The notes under the pieces are model-generated. The model had not been told where the DNA came from. It did no database searches and saw only the letters and a list, made by a program, of their open reading frames with translations. A program made the translations under genes and the position numbers. Below are positions 1 to 12,600 of a DNA stretch of 64,000 nucleotides, one piece after another; the stretch's first letter is position 1; each line of letters opens with the position of its first letter. The stretch comes from Apostichopus japonicus (Eukaryota; Echinodermata; Holothuroidea; Aspidochirotida; Stichopodidae), in contig NC_092580.1 of the NCBI RefSeq assembly GCF_037975245.1, positions 10,684,501-10,748,500 of the forward strand. Reading direction: 5' to 3'.

Positions 1-396
1 CTCTGTCGATGGTTCAACCGTTAAAAATTCCCCTTGTTTAATATACCCACATTATATTCTTTTAACTACAAAAAAATGACAAATAATAAAAATTATATCA
101 TATTGAGACCTTTTTCAATGATATGGTATTGTGCAATAATTGGGCAATAATTTGATGAAGTCCCATAGTGGTCATCTTAATTATGGACTTTGAAGGTAAC
201 TCTGCTACACTGTTTGGTGTGCATCTCAAAGATCCAGATATCTGACGAGATAATTGTTTTAAGCTTCTTTGAAATGTACTCGGAAGTCATTTGTTTGCTA
301 ATTTTGTTTTGTTGTTGCTTTTACATCATCATTCAGGAACTGCAGTAATCGTAGAATATATTTACGGTTCTTATTTTCCTGTAGACTTAACCTGAA
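1..396 (+). other. 5' flank / probable 5' UTR and upstream intron of RPUSD3
   Basis: No coding region is visible. A pyrimidine-rich tract ending in cctgtag at 378-384 looks like a splice acceptor, so an exon probably begins at 385 with 12 nt of 5' UTR before the ATG at 397. Any promoter and first non-coding exon would then lie upstream or outside the window. The taa at 388-390 is in frame with the ATG and supports that start. Confidence 0.45.
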
Positions 397-625
397 ATGA
401 GTGTGAGGCTGCGCTGCAGCAGATTACTGCATGTCCAACTGGAGGAATCATGGCAGAAGTCTGAGATTATATTTGCAAGGAAGATTCACACTGCAAGGTA
501 TTCATCAAAGTCAAACAAAGTTCAGCGAGAATCTCTTATCCATGTTGACCAGCCCAACACCAATTCACCTGAGAATAAAGAAGAGTTGTTAAAGATCTTA
601 AAGTCAAACATTTGTTCTCATAAAG
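397..625 (+). CDS. RPUSD3: RPUSD3 coding exon 1 (mitochondrial presequence)
   Basis: The ATG at 397 is the first in frame after the stop at 388-390. The exon encodes 76 residues plus one nucleotide. Residues 1-40 are basic and Ser-rich, starting MSVRLRCSRLLHVQ, with few acidic residues, which fits an import signal. The donor is aaag|gtttgt at 626. The leftover g joins at from exon 2 to give the Asp codon of DGLLVIAKPPG, which fixes the junction. Confidence 0.88.
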
Positions 626-3600
626 GTTTGTAACATCTGTTTCCAAATTTTCAACCATAGCATGAACCTTCCCTTTACTTTTCTTTTGGTGTTGTTGACA
701 ATGTTACTGTACAAAACATTTAGGTTACACAAATTTGTACAGAATAAAGTATTTAAACCAATTATAAATAGAAAAGCAAATATTAACATTGTTACAAGAA
801 CGGCACAGGGCCAGCTAGAAAACGTACACTTTTCTCTTGACTGACAACTCGCAATGATAACATTACACAATAAATACAGAATATAGCAACACATCTATTA
901 AAAGAGAGTCAGAAAATTCAGAGTCAGAAAACAAATCATTCAGTTAAAAATCATTTGAATTACAATACGTATGTTGTGACTGACATAGAGTGATCCAGTA
1001 GAATACAAAAGTAAAATGAATATAAGTGGCAAACAGCTTCTTTGTTGTACCTTATTATATGTACTATCAGAACATGTACTGTATGGAAATGGTCTTGCAT
1101 TTGCAAAACTCTGAAACTCCATTTCATGCCTCACCCGTCACTTCCTCCCACACCCCATTTCTTCCTCACGTCTCCACAGATGTTGGGTGCTAACCATCTG
1201 TACGTGTGTAGCTTCTGTAATCTCTATTGAATGCAATTGTAGTACAGTATATTGTGAGTTTGCAAGAATTTTCTTTGAGAAACAGTTTTTTATTTAGTGA
1301 CAAAGAAAGATGTGACTCACCCTGTGTTTTTGCTTTCCTATGTTGAATAACACTGTATTTGATTTAAAGGTAAAATACAAACTATATAGACATGCCTATG
1401 AGACTGCTAGTGTTCAGCTTGTACTTGTAGTACACTGTAGACTGCATCAGAAGTAAATGAGAGGGTATATCAAAGTATTATTTTAGTGAATCCAAAGGTT
1501 TAGAAAGCCAGCAGAAACTCATTTGAAGCACTATCAATGAGATGATCGGGTACAAATACTAGCTTAGATAGCAAGCCTTCTCATTTCGATAGTGTTCAGA
1601 GAATTATTAGGCAGGCATTCCTGGTTGGAGACTGCCATTTAATGTCCCAATCGATATATGTATTGATATACCTTCTTAATTGTTTAACTTAAATGTTTTG
1701 ATTTCTAAATTGATATCTGCAGATGGTTTACTCGTGATTGCAAAGCCACCCGGGGTGTCAGTTAACACAGGAAGAACGGACGCTGTCTCAGTCCCTGAAG
1801 TCGTACCTAAACTGGTGGAGGTTTGCAATCTACCTTTTCTGGAGATAGTCAAAGCGCCAGAGAAGTTAGTATAATGTTCTTTGTCTCCTCTTAGTCGATG
1901 CCAAAAGTTGTTATGTAAAAGATATGTTTGTCATAGTTCTTTAAGTATGCCCTGTGATTTTATGCAGAGACCATGAGCGAAGCTGTAGGCGTTAATGTAT
2001 GTAGTTAAACTTGTTTGGCACTAACAATTAAATTGAAGTTACTATTAGTGATGGTATTATGTATAGTACCATTTGGAATAGTCTTTCTCATAGCACACCC
2101 CTCCCAATTCAGTCGAAATTAAATAGTAAACGAATAGTAAATAATGTGTTCAAAATATAAAATGAAAGGAGATTTAAACCCTGGGGTTTTGCAGTGACTT
2201 CATAGTAGAGATTACTATTCTTAAACCCTCTGTGAAATAACTAGTCAAAACTACCTTTCCCCGAAATTCTAGGAATTTTCTAACTATTTTTTCAAACCTA
2301 CTGTGTTGGCGGTCACTATGTAACAAAGAGAGCTTCAAAAATGACGTCAGCGAGCTACATCTTAAGTTTAACAATTCCCATCTCTACATATGAATGGTAC
2401 ACTCGCTCTCGGAGATTGTTCTGAAGTTGGTGCAACGTGCCAAGCATTCTGTTGTGTAAACAGGAGAGGGGCAGAAGGAGCAGGGAAGGGAAAACGATAT
2501 TATGTTATTCCTGACAAAAAAAGATTTCCAGAGAAAAGAGAATGTACAAAAGCACCAGGCTTGCCCCTCCGTCACAGAACTGTCGGCAGTTCTGGCATCA
2601 TATAGTAACTGCCGGTGTCGGCCACAGATTCGATCTGTTTAGCAAGCTTTAGGTCTCGTTGTCTCAGTTCCTCCACTGTGTATACATTCTCGATTTGATA
2701 GCAGTCAAGTCCAAATGCATCCATGTTCTCTTTTTTTCAAAGTGTTTCGAAAGAAAATTTGACTACATATTGCCTTAGTTATTATGAACGGCGCATAGGA
2801 AATGTATGTGTTGAAATGTGGCCTCGCTTACTTCACGAAACAAGAGGGAACTCACCACTCGGAATTAAAAAAAACATGGCGAATGACGTTGGTGACAATT
2901 TGGTCAAATTTTTTGGTTGAAAGAAATGTTTTCAAGCATTCGTGTTGCTTGTGTGTTGAAAAGAGCTTACTGCAAAAACGGTATTCCCCAAGCAGAAAAG
3001 TCTAGGGTATATTTCTCCTTTAAACAAATGTCTTTGACCAATCAACTGTGAGGTTCTTAAAGAGGCGGTAACATAAGATGTAAATTACTGACATTTATTA
3101 AGGAATTTTACCGACCTTTTCATATTCACACAACCTCTAAATTTGAGTTCATGACTAAACCATTTGGCCAGATTTGCCAGATTGAGCCGAAGATCTTGCT
3201 GGAATTGCTGCCGGATTTATCGGATTCAGAAAATTACCACAATCCCACATTTTTTTGCTTCTGAGACATTTATTCATCTGTTATGACTCATAGGACCATA
3301 TATATCAAGTAGCCTTTAATTTTCATTGCTGTTTCTTTTGTAGTTGGGATTTCCAATAATTTAATCAGGTTTTTTTTTCTTCTCATGAAGGTGGCTTGAC
3401 CTAATCCTTTCACCATCAAAACGCATGTATTTTCACGTCTATATATTAATTTTGGACAATATGAAAATTGTTCAACAGAATTTGTCTTGAACATTTTCTT
3501 ACAAACTCATTCAATTGTCACTCATTCAATTGACTGTCTAACATTGCCTAGCAAACCATTCTTTTCAAAAAATAATTTAAAGCTGCTATATTTGGAGTTC

Positions 3601-6600
3601 TTCCGTTCAATATATTAACTGGGAACATGACCAGACAAACAGGTTACATTTGATTACTTGGAAACCAGCATGATGAAGTTACACTTTAATATAAGATTGA
3701 TCAAACTGAGTTCATGGCTTTAGATTTATTACTCTTAACTTAGGCGGAGGGAGAAAGTTTTATATATAAACATATTTAAACAGAAAAATGATTTTATTTC
3801 GTCTAGCAATAATTCTTTTCTTGTTTCTCCCTCCACAGAGAAAGCTCTGGAACTCTTCTTATGGCTACCGACATTGACAAGTTAAATGAGTTTAGGAATA
3901 GCTGGCAAATAGCTGGAGTAAACCATTCCATCAGAAGGAAATTCCTGTAAGTTTTTTTTTTTATGCAGGATATGCAGGATTAATTAGTACATTTGTTTAT
4001 TTGCTCTATAATTAATGACAAAAATAGATTTAAATTAAAGATGATTGTTGTACGTTCCATGTTGTAAGGTCTCAAGATACATCACAAGATACTATGGTGG
4101 ATTCACAATTAAGGATGCCCCAGCGAATGGCATTTCAAATCTGGCCAAATACCAGATTTGCCAGAATCAGGCAAAGATCTTGCGGGAATTCCTGCCTGAT
4201 GTATCGAAATTTGGAAATCAACACAATCCAAAATTCTGAATTTATCTGCATTTGAGGATTTCTTTTTACAGATTCTGATATCTGGCTGGATTTAAAATTG
4301 GGGTACATCTTATTAACTATAACCTATCAACTTGTTTTGCCAAGAGTTACAGGTTTACAAATTTGAGGGTGACTACCACTTACGCTAAATATTGCAATAT
4401 ACCACAAAACTTACGAAAAAGTGCTAGTGTTCTGTAACAGAACAGACATTTTGGAAAATGTATCACTTTGTACGCAACAACCATTAGGGTTTGACCAGCT
4501 CAGAACAGCTAATAGTTATTGTTTTGTGAGAACGGCAATTTTTGTATGAACAACGCCCTCTTGCAATCTCTAACTATTTAATTCTCCCTGAGAATTGTTA
4601 ACATGCACCATGGAATTGTAAGTTGGCACTCTTTGCCAACAGAAAGAACTCTTGCTTAAAAGCACAAAATTGATTTTGATATGTAGTTGACTGTCAAGCA
4701 ACACTTTGAACCTTTGGGATTTTACCCATTAAACATCAAAGGCTCTTCAGTTAAAGTGGCTGGACTACTCAGGCTAACACAACAGACTGCTTTCAGCTCC
4801 TCAGATGCAGCCCCAAATGGCGGTGATTACACCTACAAGCTATTGCCAGTCAAGATCACTTCAATGAGTTTGGTTCGGAAAGATGCTTTGTTGTTTCTGC
4901 CTTATCACATATTGCCTAATACTCTCCATTTAATTTAAAATTTGTGTTAGCATATTCTCTTCCTGTGTGGTGTGAATTTTGTACGAATTTTTGTTAAAAA
5001 ACTGGGATCAGTAGTATCAAAAGTTAAAGAATACTTAAAGTATGACACCAAGGGATATCATCATTCTGAATTAACTTCTATGTCTAGTATAAAAAAAAGA
5101 AAACTTGGAAATTTTGAGAAATCCTGCACTAGTATGTTAGCGACATTTTAGAGTCTTTCTATTTCTACCTTAGAGCTGTGACAATTGGAATCCCGGAACC
5201 TGAGGCAGGTAGGAACAATAATCTTTTTGGAGGGTTTAACCAATAAAAGTTAAAAATAATTAAGTGTAAGAGGAGTGCAGTAAATCACTGAAAATGTCCT
5301 GTTCTCTGCTATTGTTTCGGAAAGCATGTTTTCATCTTGACCAAAACAATTCCAAAGATCTCTGATTTTGTTTGAAGTCTTTTGATTTGGTTTTGGTCCC
5401 GCGGTTCCTTTGGTTTCACCTTTGATTTGTTCCCTCGATCTCTGTGAACGGGCCAAAAGTTTCTTGAGGGAAAAGTGAAATACACAATCGACTGAAGAAA
5501 GATTGTTTGGACCGTCGAGATTGAATGCATAATGTGACTTTAAAGGGATACACCAGTGGAAGACAATGTAACACTTACATAAAGAGAACAACATTGTACA
5601 CTTTCAGAGTCAAATCTGCAACTAAGAATCTTGTACTTATTATCTCAAAGTGCGGTTGAATGTTTTCCTATTTGACTGGCTGAAGGTTTCTCTACCCTCG
5701 GAAGTGTATCACAGCGAGCTGTCTCAGTCTGTGATGTCAGTGTGATAGATGTGCTTAGAAAGATTTACTTCTGAGACTATCATAATCTCCTCCTTGGTTT
5801 TTCATTGAAACTTGTTACATTTCTGGGACTGGCTGAAAATTTCTTTACCCTCGGAAGGGTATCACAGCAAGCGGTCTCAGTCTGTGATATCAGTATGGTA
5901 GATGTTCTTTAAAACATTACATTAGGAGGCTATTTTGATCTCTTCTAAGGCTATCATAACCTTCTCCTTGGTTTATCCCTGAAACTTGTTACATTTTGAA
6001 TGTTTCAATTAGCAATCAATGTTAGCTGTAGTTATAGAAGTTCATCAAAATGTAACGCTTTTGTAGGAATGTTATTTTCCTCTCGGCTAAATGATTGATT
6101 TACTTTTAAGGAAAGCAAAAGCATTTCCAGCTCAATTGACTTGATGAATATGTAGCTAGATGTATTCACTCAGTATCAACAAATTTGCAAAAATGTTCTG
6201 ATAAGAGAGTTTGGTCCTAAAGATGCATACATTTTTCAATTCACAAGATATCGGCTTCTAGTGGCTCTGGTTTATGTAATTTTACATGATCTTCTCAAGT
6301 CTTTTCGTCTTGCATATTAAGTAACATTGAGACACTGGATTATTCCAAATAGTGAGAAAATAGGAATTCTGTACTTTTTGGGAGAAAATAATATCTTCCA
6401 TTACATAAATATATTTTATGACGGTTGCTCAGTCTATGCCTTGTTTAATGTTTCTGGTGAATGATAGTGTGTGACTGTGTCCTTTGTTTAATAAACTTTA
6501 AATCAAAATAAAACAAAACTGTTAGCAAACTGCGTATCCACTAAAGTGCCTGCTTTAGTGAATGTATAAAAGTCAGTTGGCCTGATGTTTTGATCCTAGC

Positions 6601-9600
6601 AGGATCTTCTTCTGAGGCTGAATGAAAAACGGAAGGCCATTCAGCCTCTGAAGAAGATCCTGCTAGGATGGAAACGTCAGGCCAATTTACTTTTACAAAT
6701 TTAAAAAACTTTGTTTAACTACAGAGCAGGGATCATTAAATGAGGAAATAATAACACTTATAGCCAATTTTATCAAATTGGAAAACAATCTAATTTATTT
6801 TCTCTCTAATAATTTATGATTTAAATTTTATTTCTATCATATGAAGGTACCATATGTCAAGCCCTCAAGTATGTATCCATTGGAGACCATCTCTTGGTAA
6901 GTTAAACAATCTTTCATTTGTTTAATAACACAGTGCCTATAAGAATTTTGATGGAGTAAACTTCAATGTGTTCTCATGTGACATCATTCTGCCCATCGTA
7001 AGTTTCAAAAGTGCTCTCTGAGATTATCCTGATCAATTTTAAGACCCTATAAATCAATAATAATATCTGGGAACGATGTTCTCCATCAGCTAGACTAGTG
7101 AAGTGTCAATTTTCAAATGATGAAATAACTGTCAAAATGTCTTTACTAAAATGAAAATGCTGCTTTCTGCATGTGATTATGATGCGAATGCAAAATATAT
7201 GGGTGAGAAAGGGTTACGGTGTTAAGTGTCCAATAGAGTTCAGTATAAAAGTATTCGGTCTTTAACCATCATGGATGAAACATTCACAATGTCCTTTTGA
7301 GTAATACTCTGCAGGTTTGGTAGAATTTGTTCACCAAATGCAAAACAGCTGCTTGATGTGATTTTGCTGTGGTGAATAAAGAGTTATGCACCACAACACC
7401 ACACCCTATAAAGGTCCTCCTCACCAGTGGCGTCGCCAAGGGGGGGCCAGGGGGGGCACGTGCCCCCCCTGGAAAACCTAGTGCCCCCCGAGTGACCCCC
7501 CATCTGAGATTTAGGTTGGTAAAAAAATATATATATATTTTGTTATATTCAACTCCCATCATCTGAGTTGGTTTTTCATAAGGACAAAGAAGCACAGTAA
7601 TTGGTATTTTCTTCAAATGAGCTGCGAAAAAAATGAAAAAGTTTATCCTTGAACGTCGGGTATCGAAGTCGAAACCCGCGCCATCACAACATGTGTCAAT
7701 ATTTACATTGGATGTGTCAGTACTCACGCCATACCAGCGGATATACACGCCCGCTTCGCGAGCTACATGACTGTGAGAAGGGAGGGTACTGCAATATGTT
7801 GCCTTGGTCTGAGGTTGACAGGTTACTGATTAGCTGACGAAATGTGAGAATGTGAGGGTCCGCAGGCACCATACTTGCCTATATTTGTGGACCCATATAT
7901 TAACCCTGTTGTGTAGGGGGTGCAGAGGTCATTTGAGGTCAGATGCTTGTAGGAACAAATGGCGAATGTTCACACCTGCATACTGAGCCATACTCGATGT
8001 GTGATCAAACTTTGGATTGCATGGTGAGATCCATGATAGGAGCCAATAACGATGCTGGAACCTGTTACATCTTAATAGATAATGGGCGAAAACGAGAAGG
8101 ACAAGAAAGGAGTCTGGGGTCATGCACACATTAATTCAACAAATGTAGGTTCTATTGATATAGGGTTAGGCATAATATCGACAGCATGTGGTTCATATCC
8201 TCTGCAAAATTCTGCGCCTTGTTAAAATCATTACCTCAAAAATAGCAATTTCTGGAGATATCTTCAGATCGAATTTAGCATCAAATGTGGCAGCATTTTG
8301 CATCTAGCCCATTCTCCGTATGCGAAAATTTTCCAATGGGGAGGGGGGCAGTGGCGGCAGAACCGGGGGGCTTGGGGGCTCAGCCCTCCCCCCCAATGAA
8401 AAAGTTGAGGGGGCAAATGCATGATAAGCCCCCCAATATTTACCAAGGCTCCGAAGCGTGCATCTGCCCATTTTTCAATGCATACTTGTCGATCTGTCCG
8501 ATGCACACGTATACTATATAGGTGTAATGATTTTAGTAAATGCTGGGGGGACCCTCGGCCCGTCCCCTAGCTATAGACCACATTGTCACCCAACCGCGTC
8601 TTCACGCCCCGTGAAAAGTTGAAGCAGTGATCGAGTGTGAGTACCGGTAAGCGCAACACAACTTCGTCTTAGGCCAATGACTTGCTTCATTTCAGCCAGT
8701 TCTCCAACATCTCCTTACTACACTCAAAAACGTCTTTGCGAGTACACTACGAGTAATAGCTACTCTCTTAAAACACCATCGAATATACAAATTACAATGT
8801 TTTTACAGACTTTTACGTGCAATCTGAGAAATTGCAGGCTTGAGACCCATATTTTAGGGCTAGGTATTCGCAGCATAAAACACTCGGGAAGTGCCGTTTC
8901 CGGCCATCTGGGGGTTTGAAAAACCCAAAATTTTCTTGTACGCTACGCGCCAGCCGATGGTGGCGCTCCGCTTAGATAGTCTCTACACATTAGCCCCCCC
9001 ACCCAATATTTTCCCGTTCCGCCGCGCCTGGAGGGGGCACCCCCTCCCCTTAGACCCCTCCCCCAGGACGGCGATCCGTATCCACCTAAGTGCCCCCCAT
9101 CAAATGCTGGTGCCCCCCAGACTGAAAAGTCTGGTGACGCCACTGCTTCTCACATCAGCTCACCTTGCAGGCTTGCCTCACCAGTAGCCATAGCTACTTA
9201 AAGGGTCTATAGAATGAATCCGAGAGAAGCATCGCTTGATGGGAGCGAAATGCCGTGTGCAAATCATCCCTATGGCAACACACTGAAACTCGACTCCCAA
9301 CAATGTAGACAGATACTGATCTACATGATACAGTAGTATACACGCAGTATGTACGATATATATATACACACTGATCTACAGTACTGTATGTAGCCGAGTA
9401 CCACATATACAGCGCTAGCTAGATTGCCGAGTGGCAACGCTCGTACGTACTATACTAGGGAATTGTGTGTAACAATTCCCCGCTCGTACGTACACGGCCG
9501 TAATTTACTTCACTATTACACTTATACACAAATATCTTGGTCCAGGTGCATATAGGGCCGGGACACAGTCTACTCGAAATACACATCGAAATTGTGTCTA

Positions 9601-12600
9601 GCTCTACAAAGCAACGTAGGACTAGAAGAATGAACTGAAACAAGACGGCAAAATCTCTCTGGTAGATTCTTTTGAAAACTGGAAAACGCTGAAGGAGGTC
9701 GGAAGTTGCTATACCGCAGTCGAAGTAGCTTAGGCCTAGGTAAGTCAAATAACTTTCATTACCGATTCAACTACGGTAAGGATGTTGATGGCCTAGCTAC
9801 AAGCACTTTTGGCTAGGCCTGTAACGTTAGTTAGGCCTTACAAGTTGCATTCAGGTAATCTTAGTTAGTGTCACTGTCAGGACACATGGTAAAAGTATCT
9901 GTAATACTGTGACTAGGCCTATCCTGAATATTTGATATGGGCCAAATGTAGTTGTATCTAGTCTAGACGATCGTGAATTGCAGCCACCATTGTCAGCTAG
10001 GGTATTCAACAAGGACTCGGGAGTTGGATAGGAATATAGTATTACTAGGCTACTCCTTACTAACCTAATTTTGTGCAACTATGGAATCAATTAAACTGTG
10101 CGAATCTTTTAGGCTGTGGCTATTCTTACGACTAGTCGTAACAATTATTTATAAACTATATTCTTACGACAAAGGCGAATTCAAGCGCAGTAAAGTAAAT
10201 AAAGCAGCTGCGCATGTAGTAGGGGTAACCCTAACCCTAAACATTACCCTAAACCTCAATCCTAACGCTAACCCTACCCGGAAATTATTGTTACTCCTCG
10301 TCGTAAAAATAGCACTCCTGGTCATAAAAATAGTAATTGCGCATGCTTAGTCGGAAATTATTCTTACGACTAGTCATAAGAATAGCCACTTTGAATCTTT
10401 TATCTAGTTTCAAATGCCTTTCGTGTCTTAAAATTCTTACCTGCCAAAATTTCTTACAAAATAATACCTGTGTTTATTAGTGCAGTTAACATCACTTTTA
10501 GCATTACATTTCTACAAATGGCAAAGATACCTTATTTCGTTCATGGTATTTGGCATCCCCCAAATATCCACAAGAAGATAAATTGATGTCGACCTACTAA
10601 TTATACGAACATTTGATAGGCCTTCCCAATATCACCGATCTATGACAGACTGCATATCCCAGATCAAAGTACTATAGGTAGCAATCTTTATTTTCTGTTG
10701 GTTTTGCTTACTTTGAAAAAAAGGTAATGCCTGGCCCACATGCTTTATTGAAGCGTAAGGAAAGTGGACAATTTTCAAGTTTTACAAAATGATATTTACA
10801 TCAGGAGTCATCATTTTGAAGGAAAAGGATGCAGGTACATGTGGTTAAAATATGTATGCCTTCCTAGCTAGGAGCAAACATTTGGGTGCATGTAGTTAGC
10901 GAACATAGACTAATAGTAGTCTGTAGGTGACTAAGGACAGGCCTAACTTTATTACTAATGTGACTTCTTTTTTTCCCTTTCTGATTGATGTATAATTGAC
11001 TCATGGCCCACTGAAAATCCAGAAATTATGATTGATATATATATAATTGACACATTGCTTGCTGAAAATGCAGGAAGTATGACCAAACTCAATGCAGCAC
11101 TACTACTCACCCTTAGATATAAGCACCAACTGTACAAAACTAATGGAAAGTAGATGTTGTTTTCTTGCCTTCTCCTACTCCTCAGGCGACTAACACTCTA
11201 AAATCAGCAAAAGACCTCCCAACAAAACAATGTTCCAAAGAATGGACATTTTGTGGTTAACTCCCAGCATATGATTCTGCCTATAACTTAGTGTAGCTTA
11301 TGAAATAATAAACTGTATAAAGCAACAAGAAAGTTTTTAGCAGAAGTTTTGCAAAAGCAAACTTTAAAGTGTTCATAATGGTGAAGAATAAGTATCAGAT
11401 TGCAAAAATGGTTAGGCTAGTATATTACAATGGACATTATAGAATAATTTAACATACTAGTGCATGAATTTAGGATAGTTGACGATACTATTAACTTGGT
11501 TGAAAGGCCAACTGAATTAATTTACTGTTTGTCCTATGCATGCATTGCAAGGTAGGTATAGGTGTACTTCCACCACATTCACTTTCCTAGTTTCCTTTAT
11601 AGATCTAGTTATTTTGCTTCACTTGGTATGTAGCTAGGCTAAGCTTCATTCTAAGGTCAGTGAAACCCAACATACTGTAGAAAGTCACATTCTGTTTTGG
11701 TACTTTATTTAGTCGGCACTATATAGCCCTATGGTACGCAACATTTTTTTGTGCCATGTTTTCGTCAGCATTTCTTTTTTTGTATTTGTTTTCAGTAGAT
11801 CTATGCTTCAGAGATGCAAACTTCTCATAAAATCTATCAATGCTAATGCTACATGCATACTTTCCAATGGAACAAATTATACTTGGCCAAATTTGAATAC
11901 ACCAAGTTCTGTACTATTCAGTATTTACTGTTTACCAAGGCATGCACTGTTGCAACAAGAGATTAAGGAGAATTAGATTTGGTCTATTTGCATGGAATAC
12001 CCTTCTGTCATTGTTGTAATATTTGCAAGTAATACATCTAGTGTATTCAAATCCAGCTTTTGCCCTTCATCTCCACTTCACCTTCTACATGTACAACATC
12101 TGCGTTGAGAGAATTGACAGGAAGTCATCCTACATATAAACTACCTTCAGTACATAGAGTTACAGTAGTCTCTTGTTAGCAGTATAAAGTCATGTTAGCT
12201 CATTAGCTGATTACAGTGAATAGCCCATGTTGACACCTGGAAGTCCTTCCTCTCCTTAAGGAGAAATATATATTATGGTGGGATGGTGAGCCACTTCCTG
12301 GACATCCAGCCCAGGTGGCCCTTTATCAGAGTGAATTTAGAGAGTCAGGACAATACATGCAGAAGTAGCATTGCATCATGGTTCCTTAATGCCCCATGTC
12401 AAAACCTAAAAGCCCTGTCATGGCAACAGTGGGTTGCATGGACATCCTTCAACTACCCTGCCAGCTGACAATTTTTTAGAATAATGGCTCATGACGGTCT
12501 GTGAATAATTGTTGAATTCTTGCCAAAAGGTCAAGAATGTGATGGAAATGTTGTGTGTGTGTATTTGTGTACATGGTAAGACAACTGCTTGCAAACACAA

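Noticed and set aside
7284-7748. 154-codon frame on the - strand
   Set aside because: It crosses the end of an hAT element through a G/C-run terminus and has no protein family features.
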